NCBI RefSeq assembly: GCF_005576615.1
Contig: NZ_CP040330.1
Location: 1,426,001-1,490,000 of the forward strand
From: Natrinema versiforme
GTDB lineage: Archaea > Halobacteriota > Halobacteria > Halobacteriales > Natrialbaceae
Direction: 5' to 3'
DNA: 64,000 bases
The notes beneath the pieces were generated by a model, which had not been told where the DNA came from, made no database searches, and saw only the letters and a list, made by a program, of their open reading frames with translations. The position numbers and the translations under genes are program-made. Positions 50,142-59,046 of the stretch are shown here, piece after piece; the first letter of the stretch is position 1, and every line of letters begins with the position of its first letter.

Positions 50142-52075
50142 TGGTTGCAGACATTCGGCCGCTCGCCGCCGTGTTGGTGTCGGCGGTCGCCATCGTCCTG
50201 ATCGTCGCGTCGCATCGCCGACCGAACCTCCGCGAGGGCTGGTCAGTCCTGGCCGCCCTCGCGAAGTTCGCCATCGTGGCGAGCATGCTCCCCGCCGTCA
50301 TGGACGGCACCATCTTCCGGTGGAGTCTCGCGGACTCGACAGGGATCCAGTTCCTCGAGGGGATCGACTTCGCCCTGCGGGCCGACCCGCTGGGGATCTT
50401 CTTCGCCCTGCTCGCGAGCTTCCTCTGGATCTTCACGTCGTTTTACGCGACGGGGTACATGCGCGGGCTCGACGAACACTCCCAGACGCGGTTCTTCGCG
50501 TCGTTCGCGGCCAGCCTCTCCGCTGCCGTCGGGATCGCCTTCGCGGCGAATCTGGTGACGATCTTCGTCTTCTACGAACTGCTGTCGCTCGTGACCTATC
50601 CGTTGGTCGCCCACAACGAGGACAGCGAGGCCCGCATCGCCGGCCGCAAGTACCTGACCTACACGTTCTTCGGCGGCGGGGTCTTCCTGCTTGCCGGCAC
50701 CGTCCTGATCTACTGGCTGACGGGGCTGGTCGGCGGGCCGACGCTCGCCTTCGAGGCGGGCGGCATGGAGGCACTCGCCGCGGCCGCACAGGTCGAGCCA
50801 GTCTATGCGCAGGCCGCCTTTTTCCTGCTCATCGCCGGCTTCGGCGTCAAGGCCGCGCTGATGCCGATCCACTCGTGGCTCGCCGACGCGATGGTCGCGC
50901 CGACCCCCGTCTCCGGGCTACTCCACGCGGTCGCGGTCGTCAAGTCCGGTGCCTTCGGCATCGCTCGCGTCATCCTCGAGGTCTACGGCCCGGGGCTGAT
51001 CCACGATCTGCCGCTCGACGTGCCCGGAATCGGCGAGGTCGGCCTGAACATTCCGGTCGCCCTCGTCGCCGCGTTCACGCTGACCGCGGCGAGTATCATC
51101 GCGTTGCGCAAGGACCACCTTAAGCGCCGGCTCGCCTACTCGACGACGGCCCAACTCTCCTACATCGTGCTCGGGCTCTCGATGTTGCATCCCTACGCGA
51201 TGGTCGGGGCGCTGTTCCACATTCCCGCACACGCGTTCGCGAAACTCACGCTGTTCTTCTGTGCGGGTTCGATCCACGTCGAGACCCACACGGACTACAT
51301 CAGCGAGATGGCCGGCATCGGCAAGCGGATGCCGCTGACGATGACCGCATTTACCGTCGGCGCGGCCGGGATGGCCGGACTGCCGCCGCTTGCCGGCTTC
51401 GTCAGCAAGTTCTACATGCTGATCGGCGCCGGCTACATGGGCGGCGAGTACTGGCTGTTCGCCGGCGCACTGTTGCTCTCGGCCGTGCTCAACATCGGCT
51501 ACTTCTGGCCGGTCGTCTACACCGCCTTCTTCGAGAGCGAGGACCGACACAACGCCAAACCGTTCCTCGAGTTCCCGCGGGGCGGGCTGCTCCAGTCTTA
51601 CGGGAGCGAGCCGGACGAGAGCCACGTCGCCGCTGACGGGGGCGAACGCGAACGAGCCGATAGCGAGCGCGAGCGAAGCGAGACGGCCGCGGAGGCAGAC
51701 GACGCCACAGGGGACGAAACGTTCGAGTACGCCGTCGACCAGAACCCAAGCGACCACACGGTTCCCGACGGGAGCGATTCGACGGGCGAGTCCGTCGACG
51801 CCACGGATCATCACGGCGACCACGACGACCACCTCACCGGCGGGCCGCCGGCCGACGGCTGGCAACGCCGCTCGCTGTTCGCCGAGAGCACGTGGCTCAT
51901 GCTCGCGCCGATCCTGATCATCGCGACGGGGGCGATCGTCCTCGGCGTCGTCCCGGACTACGCCGTCTTCCTCGATCTGGCGACCCGGATCGTCGAGGGC
52001 GTCTTCGGCGTCGACTCCTTCGAGCAGTTGCAGGGCCTGTCCCTCGAGGAGGCCCTGGAGGTGGTCGGCGAATGA
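50141..52075 (+). CDS. Second antiporter-like subunit (MnhA/D, NuoL-like)
   Basis: 644-residue member of the same superfamily. LVTIFVFYELLSLVTYPLVA has the helix-5 glutamate, LIAGFGVKAALMPIHSWLADAMVAPTPVSGLLHAVAVVKSG the helix-7 lysine motif, and KRRLAYSTTAQLSYIVLGLS follows. A hydrophilic, highly acidic loop at about 485-575, rich in Glu/Asp/His, precedes a final helix. TAATG one-base overlap with the previous gene. Confidence 0.87.
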   Translation: MVADIRPLAAVLVSAVAIVLIVASHRRPNLREGWSVLAALAKFAIVASMLPAVMDGTIFRWSLADSTGIQFLEGIDFALRADPLGIFFALLASFLWIFTSFYATGYMRGLDEHSQTRFFASFAASLSAAVGIAFAANLVTIFVFYELLSLVTYPLVAHNEDSEARIAGRKYLTYTFFGGGVFLLAGTVLIYWLTGLVGGPTLAFEAGGMEALAAAAQVEPVYAQAAFFLLIAGFGVKAALMPIHSWLADAMVAPTPVSGLLHAVAVVKSGAFGIARVILEVYGPGLIHDLPLDVPGIGEVGLNIPVALVAAFTLTAASIIALRKDHLKRRLAYSTTAQLSYIVLGLSMLHPYAMVGALFHIPAHAFAKLTLFFCAGSIHVETHTDYISEMAGIGKRMPLTMTAFTVGAAGMAGLPPLAGFVSKFYMLIGAGYMGGEYWLFAGALLLSAVLNIGYFWPVVYTAFFESEDRHNAKPFLEFPRGGLLQSYGSEPDESHVAADGGERERADSERERSETAAEADDATGDETFEYAVDQNPSDHTVPDGSDSTGESVDATDHHGDHDDHLTGGPPADGWQRRSLFAESTWLMLAPILIIATGAIVLGVVPDYAVFLDLATRIVEGVFGVDSFEQLQGLSLEEALEVVGE

Positions 52076-53919
52076 TCCCCTCTGACCTGCTGACGGCGGC
52101 CTACCCGCCGCTTTTGGTCTTCGCGGCGGCGCTGCTCGTGCTCGTCCTGCCGCGGATCGCCGGGTTCACCGTCGGCGCGCTGAGTCTCGCGGCCGTGCTC
52201 GCGATCTCGCTGGTCGCGCCGGAGGGCCAACACCTCGCCGGGAGCTTCCTCGGGTTCGAGGTCGTCCCGTTCTACGTCGACGGCTTCTCCCGAATGGTCG
52301 GCATCGGGCTTGGCTTCCTCGGCGTCTGTAGCGTTATCTACGCCTACTCGAGCGAGGCCAGTAAGACGCTCGTCGCGTTCGCGCTCGTCTACGTCTCCTC
52401 GTCGATCGGAGCGGCCTTCGCCGGCGACTGGCTCGTGCTCCTGTTCATGTGGGAGCTGATGGCGGTGACGAGCACGCTCGTGGTCTGGCACTACGGCGGC
52501 GAGGCGGTCCGAGCCGGCTTCCGGTACGCGATCTTCCACGGCACCGGCGGCGTGCTCGTGATGCTTGCGGTCGCGGTCCACTACGTCGAGGTCGGGTCGT
52601 TCCTCTACACGGCCAGCGACGGGATCGCCACCGGAATCCCGGCGCTGCTCGCGGTGCTCGGGATGGGCGTCAACGTCGCTTTCATCGGCTTCCACACGTG
52701 GCTGCCCGACACCTACCCGCGACCGCACGTCGCGGCCTCGGTGTTCCTCTCGGTGTACACGACCAAGACGAGCGCGTTCATCCTCTACCGGGCGTTCCCG
52801 GTCGAGGGCTCCCACGACCTCTCGATATACATCGCGTACATGGGTGGGCTGATGGCCGTCTACGGCGCGACCTTCGCCCTGCTGCAACACGACATGCGGG
52901 CGCTGCTGTCCTATCACATCCAGGCCCAGCTCGGCTACATCGTCGCCGGAATCGGGATCGGATCGCAGCTGGCCGTCGCGGGCTCGATGAGCCACCTGTT
53001 CAACAACGTGCTCTTCAAGAGCCTGCTGTTCATGGCCGTCGGGGTCGTCATCTACCGGACCGGCGAGGAGGATCTCTATCACCTCGGCGGGCTCTGGCGC
53101 GAGATGCCCCTGACCGCGATCGGATTCGGGCTCGGCGCGCTCTCGATCACCGCGATTCCGGGATTCAACGGCTACGTGAGCAAGGGGATGATCTTCGACG
53201 CCGCCAATCCGGGCTACTACGGCCAACCCGAGTATCAAGCGCTGTACTGGCTGCTCTGGCTCGGCGCGATCGGGACGCTGCTGTCGTTCATCAAACTCGG
53301 CTACTACGTCTTCTTCCACGGCGAGAGCGACATCGAGGTCGCCGACGCCAAACCCGGCCAGATCGTCGCGATGCTCGGGCTGGGCGGTGCCTGTCTCCTC
53401 TTCGGCGTCTGGTGGCAGGGACTGGCCGACCTCGCGCCGACGCTCCACGGCCACGGCGGTCACTTCACGTTCTCGTACTACGGCGGCGAGAGCGAACTCC
53501 ATCCCTACAGCCTCTCCCACCTCGAGACGGCCGGTATTCTGACCGGCGTCGCCGCGGTCACGTTCGTCCTCGTCCGGAAACCCCTCTCGAAACTCGATCT
53601 GGGCGATCCGGCGATGGTCGTCTATCCGGCGACGTACTCTCTCAGCCGGTGGACGATGCTCGCGGTGACCGAAACGTACGCCGCCGTCGATAGAGCGGTC
53701 GTCGGCGGAGTCAAACGCTGCTACTGGATCGGCAACAATCCCGTCCTCGCGATCGACGCGGCCGTGGGTCGTCTTCCCGACTGGATGGTCGATGTCGACG
53801 AGCGCCAGCCGACGGACGGCGGGCGTCCGTCCACGATCCACCTCCGAACGGGCATCGGCACCACCGTCTTGCTGCTGACGCTCGTTCTGACGGCGATCCT
53901 GTGGCTCCTCGTCGTCTGA
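52072..53919 (+). CDS. Third antiporter-like subunit (MnhA/NuoL-like)
   Basis: 615-residue superfamily member with about 15 helices. DWLVLLFMWELMAVTSTLVVW has the helix-5 glutamate, GVNVAFIGFHTWLPDTYPRPHVAASVFLSVYTTKTSAFIL the helix-7 region with a substituted pattern, and MRALLSYHIQAQLGYIVAGI follows. The ATG at 52072 overlaps the preceding stop (ATGA). It ends the operon. With three large subunits, the complex has up to three proton/cation channels. Confidence 0.87.
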   Translation: MIPSDLLTAAYPPLLVFAAALLVLVLPRIAGFTVGALSLAAVLAISLVAPEGQHLAGSFLGFEVVPFYVDGFSRMVGIGLGFLGVCSVIYAYSSEASKTLVAFALVYVSSSIGAAFAGDWLVLLFMWELMAVTSTLVVWHYGGEAVRAGFRYAIFHGTGGVLVMLAVAVHYVEVGSFLYTASDGIATGIPALLAVLGMGVNVAFIGFHTWLPDTYPRPHVAASVFLSVYTTKTSAFILYRAFPVEGSHDLSIYIAYMGGLMAVYGATFALLQHDMRALLSYHIQAQLGYIVAGIGIGSQLAVAGSMSHLFNNVLFKSLLFMAVGVVIYRTGEEDLYHLGGLWREMPLTAIGFGLGALSITAIPGFNGYVSKGMIFDAANPGYYGQPEYQALYWLLWLGAIGTLLSFIKLGYYVFFHGESDIEVADAKPGQIVAMLGLGGACLLFGVWWQGLADLAPTLHGHGGHFTFSYYGGESELHPYSLSHLETAGILTGVAAVTFVLVRKPLSKLDLGDPAMVVYPATYSLSRWTMLAVTETYAAVDRAVVGGVKRCYWIGNNPVLAIDAAVGRLPDWMVDVDERQPTDGGRPSTIHLRTGIGTTVLLLTLVLTAILWLLVV

Positions 53920-53999
53920 AACCGATAGCAGCGATAGCGACTCGAGCGTCGTCCTCCCGACGCCGTCCTCCCGATTTCGATGGCCGGCCTCTTCGCGTT

Positions 54000-55127
54000 T
54001 CAATTACGGTCCGGTTGCTCGTCTCGCGACCGCCCATCGTCGTCGCCAATTGACGGCTGTTCTCCCGAAACGACGATCGACTGCTCGAGCACCGACGCCC
54101 GAAGCGTCGGTTTCGACGCCGTCGCCTCGCGGCGGTACGCGTCACCGTCGCCGTCGTGCTCGCCTCGCACGCCCCGCGGCGTCAGGTAGTTGCCGTCGAT
54201 ATCCACGCCCGCGTCCTCACAGAGTCGTTTCAGGACTGATCGCGCTCCCTCGGTGGTAATCGCCGGCAGCGCGATGGCGTGCTCTCGAGCGAGTTCGGTC
54301 GCCGTCGCGTCCTCGAACAGCGACTCGATATCGCTCTCGTCGCGCCCTCGGTCGCGAAACACCGACCGAACTCGCGCCGCGATCGACGGCGCGTGGCCCG
54401 TCGGAAACAGCGGCCAGTCGTTCGACGGCGGGTCGAGGACCACCCGATAGCGCCGCAGCGGCGTCCGTGCACGGGCGGGAAGCGGAACGTCCTCGAGGCG
54501 CTGGGACTTTCCCAGCACGCGGATCGTCCCCGTATAGAAGTCGACATCGTCCCACGTCGCACCGGTGCGCCGGTCGTCCTCCGGCACCCGGAACAATTCG
54601 GCCCCCCGGACGTTCGAGTGGGCGAGCACGGCGACCATCGCGTACTCGCGCAGCCGCGTGCGTCGCTCGCTTGTCGAGGGGGCGGCCTCGAGCGCGCGTT
54701 CGCGAACGTGGCGCTCGAGTTCGCGCCGTTGTCGTGCGGTCCACGTGTCGCTTTCCGGGCGCGTCTCGGCGGTCGGTAACGCCGCCTCCGCGCGGTCGGT
54801 CGCGGCGGGGTTGTCCGCGAGGATCCCGCCGCGGACACACCACGAGAGGAACGCCCGGACGACCGCGTAGTAGGTGCCGGCCGTCGAGGCGGTGTACTCC
54901 CCGCGGTCGGTCCGATGGCGGAGTTCCTCCGCGTACGCGCGCATCTGATCGACCTCGAGTGCGAACAGGGCGGTGAGCCCGTGTTCTCGCTCGAGCCAGT
55001 CGGCCCACCGTCGGAGGATCGATTCCGCGTTGGACGCGTAGGCCCCCGCACCCGGTCCGTCGGGATCCCCGACGGCCTTCCGCTGGAGATAGGCGTCGAC
55101 CGCGTCCGTGATCGCGACCTCGGTCAC
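54000..55127 (-). CDS. Degenerate tyrosine recombinase/integrase
   Basis: 375-residue protein with the two-domain layout of XerC/D-type recombinases. The N-terminal SAM-like core-binding domain (about 1-110) contains VRAFLSWCVRGGILADNPA. The catalytic domain retains an Arg in LAHSNVRGAELF, a Lys in RVLGKSQRLEDVPLP and an Arg in YLTPRGVRGEHD. The HxxR histidine is replaced by Arg, the usual LRH box reads TLRASV, and where the nucleophilic Tyr should follow the sequence reads QSIVVSGE. It therefore looks unable to cleave DNA and may act as a DNA-binding protein, or be a decaying gene. No attachment repeats were seen. Confidence 0.8.
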   Translation of the reverse strand: MTEVAITDAVDAYLQRKAVGDPDGPGAGAYASNAESILRRWADWLEREHGLTALFALEVDQMRAYAEELRHRTDRGEYTASTAGTYYAVVRAFLSWCVRGGILADNPAATDRAEAALPTAETRPESDTWTARQRRELERHVRERALEAAPSTSERRTRLREYAMVAVLAHSNVRGAELFRVPEDDRRTGATWDDVDFYTGTIRVLGKSQRLEDVPLPARARTPLRRYRVVLDPPSNDWPLFPTGHAPSIAARVRSVFRDRGRDESDIESLFEDATATELAREHAIALPAITTEGARSVLKRLCEDAGVDIDGNYLTPRGVRGEHDGDGDAYRREATASKPTLRASVLEQSIVVSGEQPSIGDDDGRSRDEQPDRN

Positions 55128-55371
55128 GGCACGATCACCCGCCCAGTCGCTGCGCGACGACGCGGCGCGGACCGTCGGCCCCCGTTTCGGCCGCTGTCCG
55201 GCCGCTCGAGGCGGCTCTCACCGCGGCGAGGGCGGATCGTGTCGGTGTCGCCACGGGACATCGGTTCGTCCCATACTGTTCCGTGATCCTAAATCCGTGT
55301 TTCGGTCTCACGGGGTCGGAAAAACGCGATTCGACCGGCACGGTGCGCGGCTATTCCCGACCGCGATTGAT
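55128..55371. other. Intergenic region
   Basis: About 240 bases between the recombinase start and the glycerophosphodiesterase stop; nothing recognisable. Confidence 0.35.
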
Positions 55372-56436
55372 TCAGTTCGTCGCGCCGAATCGGAGCACGT
55401 CGGCGTGATCGCTGATGATTCCGTCTACGCCGGCCGCCGCGAGCTGTTCGCCCTGGTACCACGTCTCGAGGGTGAAGACGTTCACGTCTCGACCCTCCTC
55501 GTGTGCGACTGTGAGGAGATCGGTCTCCGACCAGCCCGCGCCCTCCTCGTAGCGCTGATCGGCGTAGAACGGCGTTCCCCGAATCATGTGATAGGGCGGG
55601 TGAATCGCTTCGGCCTCGTATCGTCGCGCGATTTCGACACCGTCCGCGACGGAGCTCCAGCACAGCGGTGCGACCGGATAGTCGGACGCGTTGCGGGTCG
55701 TCGCCAGCGCCGCCTCGTAGAACGAGGAAAAGAGGTACTCGTGGTGGAACTCGTCGACGATGTCGAGCACCCGCGCGACGAACGGCTGCCAGATCTCTTT
55801 TTGCTCCTCGAGTTCGTCCCCCGGAAGCGATTCGGCGAAGGCCACGTCGAACGACCCCGGATTCTTCAGTTCGACGTTGACCCCGACTGACGGTGGAATC
55901 GCCTCGAGAACGGGCCGTAATCGGGGGACGGTTTCGCCGCTCTCGAGGACTTCGGCACTCGTCACGGTGTCCGTCTCCGTCTCCCAGACGACGCCCTCGG
56001 TGTCGGTCAGCCCGCGCTCGCCGCCGTCGCGGCTGGCGAGCCGATCGTCGTGGAAGACGACGACGTCGTTCTCGGCCGTCGGGACGACGTCGATCTCTAT
56101 CATGTCGGCACCGCGCGACGGCGCGGCGGGCGACTGCCAGCCGCGTGCCGCGGCTTCGACCGCGCCGACGGTGTTTTCGGGATACAGCCCGGCGAAGCCG
56201 CGGTGAGCGATCAGGTCCGGATCGCCGGTAGAACCGCGGAATCCGTTCGCGTTCGATTCAGCGGGATGGCGTTCGTCGGGAGCCTTCCCGTTCCCGCGAC
56301 CGGGAGTCGCACCCGCAACGCCGGCCGTTCCGGTCACTGATGCGCCCGCCGCGACGATGAACGATCGTCGTCGGAGCGCGGAACTGGACGTGTCTGGGTG
56401 GCCGGTTCGCCGTTCGTCGTCGTTCGTCTCGGACAT
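55372..56436 (-). CDS. Tat-exported glycerophosphodiester phosphodiesterase
   Basis: 354-residue secreted enzyme. The Tat signal is ALRRRSFIVAAGASVTGTAG. The GDPD barrel begins LIAHRGFAGLYPENTVGA (catalytic His, Arg, Glu-Asn), continues MIEIDVVPTAENDVVVFHDDRL (metal Glu/Asp and the second His) and VGVNVELKNPGS. It would cleave deacylated lipid head groups outside the cell. The ATG at 56436 is supported by a minus-strand CTTTTATC box at 56463-56470, about 30 bases upstream; longer starts would include that promoter. Confidence 0.9.
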   Translation of the reverse strand: MSETNDDERRTGHPDTSSSALRRRSFIVAAGASVTGTAGVAGATPGRGNGKAPDERHPAESNANGFRGSTGDPDLIAHRGFAGLYPENTVGAVEAAARGWQSPAAPSRGADMIEIDVVPTAENDVVVFHDDRLASRDGGERGLTDTEGVVWETETDTVTSAEVLESGETVPRLRPVLEAIPPSVGVNVELKNPGSFDVAFAESLPGDELEEQKEIWQPFVARVLDIVDEFHHEYLFSSFYEAALATTRNASDYPVAPLCWSSVADGVEIARRYEAEAIHPPYHMIRGTPFYADQRYEEGAGWSETDLLTVAHEEGRDVNVFTLETWYQGEQLAAAGVDGIISDHADVLRFGATN

Positions 56437-56634
56437 CTTCGGATCGGCCGACCGGACCGACAGATAAAAGATATTATAATTCTGCGATATACTGAAATAG
56501 CCGAGTACCCGTGCGAATTGATTGCAGCGGAGTTCCCGCTGCTCGCCTCGGGGTGAGGGCTGCACGCACATTGACTCGAGATCGATCCATCGAATCGCAG
56601 GGCGGACCGTTCTCGCTAACTCGAGAATCCGCGA

Positions 56635-56648
56635 TTCGATATATCGAA
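56635..56648. promoter_or_regulatory. 14-bp perfect palindrome
   Basis: TTCGATATATCGAA in the gap between the zinc microprotein stop and the phosphodiesterase start, about 165 bases upstream of the phosphodiesterase promoter. A regulatory site is possible; there is no direct evidence. Confidence 0.3.
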
Positions 56649-56701
56649 ATGTGATTTATTTCCGGCACCGGTCGCATCAGTCACGATTTCGGATCGCCGA
56701 C

Positions 56702-56866
56702 TCAGGACGGATGCTGGTGTCTGATCTTCTCGGCCGTCATCCCCGGCACCGGCGTCCCGCAGTATTTACACTTCCAGTTCGGTGTCGGCGTTCCGCGTTC
56801 CTTCTCGAGGTCCTGTTTGAACTCGAGGTGTGCGCCACACGGACAGCGATAGGTCGTGCGGGTCAT
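56702..56866 (-). CDS. 54-residue zinc-ribbon microprotein
   Basis: Short minus-strand gene read directly from the sequence: MTRTTYRCPCGAHLEF at the start and WKCKYCGTPVPGMTAEK near the end. It has a CxC pair and a CxxC pair about 25 residues apart, probably one zinc site, plus a basic C-terminus (KIRHQHPS). It is basic for a haloarchaeal protein. The GC-rich codon pattern and cysteine spacing support a real gene. Small zinc microproteins of this kind are common in haloarchaea and mostly of unknown function. Confidence 0.75.
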   Translation of the reverse strand: MTRTTYRCPCGAHLEFKQDLEKERGTPTPNWKCKYCGTPVPGMTAEKIRHQHPS

Positions 56867-57760
56867 GGGCGAACTAATCCGGCGGGAAGCGATAAACGGT
56901 TCGCCGAGCCACTGGCGTGGACTGAGCGGGTCGCTTGAGGACAGGTGCCGATCGGATGACCAGTATCTCGCAGAGAGTTGGATGGCTGCTCGTATCGCGC
57001 AGCGTTCCGCCGGACCGGGAGAGCCGGCCGCGATGAAGTCGTTTCGGTGATCGATCTGGTTACATCGCTGTATCCGTCTTCGGTCGCCTCGAGCCCGATC
57101 CGGTCAGAAACCGCTGCTCGAGGTCCCCCTCTTTGACGCCCCTCCGATCGAGCGATTGCTGGGGACCAGTCCGTCTCACGCGGCAGGAACCGAGTCTCGA
57201 GCTTCCATCGCGGCCGATGGGGCACGAGAACACTGCCCAGCAGTCATCGTTGACGGGACGACACTCGAGAGGGACCGAATTCTGATCGACGATGCGATGG
57301 TGGAGATGACAGCGACTTCGATATGGGTTCCGGAGCGGATTCGAAGACGGACTCGTCTCCTGTCACGACTACTGCAGCGACAGCGCCAGCAGTTACAGCC
57401 GATGAGATCGCGATTCGGACGAGAGCGTTGATACTACTCGGAGACTCGAAACCGAGTCCATCGAGTAATTCGCGGGCAAAATTCATCGGTTTCGGCTGTG
57501 GGAGTTCTCGAGCGACTGCTCGACTGGCTCGAGCGGGCGTTGATGGGGAGCGGACCGATGCGTCTCTCTTGGTCCCCAGACTGGCTGCGTTTCTCTTCGA
57601 CAGCGTCGATAAATCATATACCGCGATACATAATCGACGATATCAGCGATTCTCGTTCCGCAACTGGCGACCGATTACGGGAACCGAGACCAGTCGGTCG
57701 TCGATCGGCTTGGCTCGAGCGGGCGACCATCGGTCACTCGCCGAGTTCGACAGTAGCGAA
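56867..57760. other. Gene-poor stretch
   Basis: About 890 bases without a convincing gene. A minus-strand frame at 57244-57486 (80 codons) has one hydrophobic segment (ISSAVTAGAVAAVVV) and might be a small membrane protein or relic, but there is no other support. The region 57600-57640 is locally AT-rich. It adjoins the pseudogene at 57761, so it may be decaying DNA. Confidence 0.4.
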
Positions 57761-58250
57761 CTACTCGGGGTTTTGCCACGCGCTGTCGGACTCGTCGAAC
57801 CAACTGAGCTTCCGCTCCGCTCGCCGTCGTTCTTCAGGGCGATGTGGATATCCATTCCGACACGGTGACCGACGACGGGACGCACACCGTAGTTCGCCCA
57901 CGGGATCGCGAGCATCGTCCGCCACCCGTCGTCGGTCTCGACCGTTTCGACCTCGGTACCCGCAGCTATCGGAGCCGAGTTCCAGCCGGAAACTGCCGTC
58001 TCCGTGCCTCGCGGGACGAGTATCTGGCGGTCGTTTTCCCCGTCATAGGTCGTCCCGCGGCTGTTATCGGGATCGAAGTGCGTTCGATATCGGCGTCCCG
58101 CGTCCCGTCATCGGAGTCGGTGACGGCGACGAGGACGTACAGTGACTCTTCGTCCCACAGCGCCCGCCATTCGGCCGCGATATCGGGGAGGCTGTCTCCC
58201 CAGAGGAAGTTCTCGACCGTGCGGATCGGCAGTCATCTCCGATCGCGATC
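57761..58250 (-). pseudogene. Frameshifted CBM9-like sugar-binding domain gene
   Basis: On the minus strand three consecutive frames together read as one domain. DIAAEWRALWDEESLYVLV and VAVTDSDDGTRD come first (about 58250-58085); HFDPDNSRGTTYDGENDRQ, TDDGWRTMLAIPWANYG and GMDIHIALKND second (about 58080-57830); and KLSWFDESDSAWQNPE with a stop at 57761-57763 third. The order (W-rich opening strand, D-x-S-x-GTTYDG loop, MDI strand, final AWxNP) is that of CBM9-like/DOMON-type carbohydrate-binding domains. Two frameshifts and a missing N-terminus mark it as broken. Plus-strand frames over it are shadows. Confidence 0.7.
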
Positions 58251-58315
58251 GTGTTTTCTCGTTCAGAAAAACCGGACTGCTTTTCATAGTTATACCGAAA
58301 CGAACAGCTATACCA

Positions 58316-58663
58316 GTGAGTGAGGAATCTGACCTGTCTACATTGCTCGCGGTCCTCGACGACGAGTACGCACGGGATATCCTCACCCACACGAGCGTCG
58401 AACCCATGTCTGCCAGTACATTGAGCGAACGGTGTGACGCGTCCCTCCCGACGATCTACCGGCGGCTCGACCGTCTCGAGGAGTGTCACCTCGTCACCGA
58501 AGAGACGGAACTCGCACCGGACGGCAACCACTACAGCGTCTACAGTGCGAACCTCGACCGACTCGAACTGTCGCTGGAGGACGGCTCGTTCGCCCTCGAG
58601 TTGACGTACCGTGAGGAAGATGTCGCCGACAAGTTCACTCGCATGTGGGAGGGGATGCGATGA
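58316..58663 (+). CDS. Winged-helix (ArsR-like) regulator paired with DUF7521 protein
   Basis: 115-residue regulator, GTG start. LSTLLAVLDDEYARDILTHT, MSASTLSERCDASLPTIYRRLDRLEE (helix-turn-helix) and a wing GNHYSVYSANLDRLEL followed by an amphipathic end. The start is supported by a TATA box AGTTATAC (58288-58295) about 25 bases upstream, implying a leaderless GTG transcript. It overlaps the following membrane protein gene (ATGA). Probably regulates its own operon. Confidence 0.82.
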   Translation: MSEESDLSTLLAVLDDEYARDILTHTSVEPMSASTLSERCDASLPTIYRRLDRLEECHLVTEETELAPDGNHYSVYSANLDRLELSLEDGSFALELTYREEDVADKFTRMWEGMR

Positions 58664-58971
58664 GTCGGAGCGTCGTACGGGTCGACGAGGCGACGATGTT
58701 CGAGCTGTTGACCGTCGCGAGTCTGTTCCTCGTTGCCCTCTTCGGGACGGTGATCGCCTATCAGGCCTACCGCGGCTACCGACGCAACGACGCGTCGTCG
58801 ATGCTCTACCTCGCGGTCGGGCTCCTCCTGTTGACGCTGTTTCCGTTCCTCGTCAACGTCGTGGTCACCACGCTGGTCAGCCCGGAACGAATCGTCATCG
58901 CACTGCTCGAGAACGTGAGTCGACTGGTCGGTCTAGTTGCGATCACCTACTCGCTGTACGGGCAGCATTGA
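58660..58971 (+). CDS. Three-helix membrane protein (DUF7521-like)
   Basis: 103-residue protein with three hydrophobic helices (LLTVASLFLVALFGTVIAY, LAVGLLLLTLFPFLVNVVV, VSRLVGLVAITYSLYG) and a basic loop YRGYRRNDAS. This matches the haloarchaeal DUF7521 family, which commonly follows an HTH regulator gene. The ATG at 58660 overlaps the regulator stop, so translation is coupled. It may transmit a membrane signal to the regulator; this is inference from the pairing. Confidence 0.8.
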   Translation: MSRSVVRVDEATMFELLTVASLFLVALFGTVIAYQAYRGYRRNDASSMLYLAVGLLLLTLFPFLVNVVVTTLVSPERIVIALLENVSRLVGLVAITYSLYGQH

Positions 58972-59046
58972 CAGCGAGTAGTGACTGGAAACGTGTAGGG
59001 CCGAAGCGATCCCGGGACCACCGTTTCTGCTACCAGTGATAGGAAG

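Noticed and set aside
51958-54003. Minus-strand open frame of 681 codons
   Set aside because: It is antisense to the third antiporter subunit; a charged shadow frame typical of GC-rich haloarchaeal DNA.
54000-55127. Integrase marking an integrated element with att sites
   Set aside because: No tRNA gene, no flanking direct repeat and no element-like genes were seen. The flanking genes are ordinary chromosomal ones.
57498-58145. Plus-strand 215-codon frame
   Set aside because: Arg/Ser-rich translation without a family. It overlies the minus-strand broken CBM-like domain, which explains the open frame.
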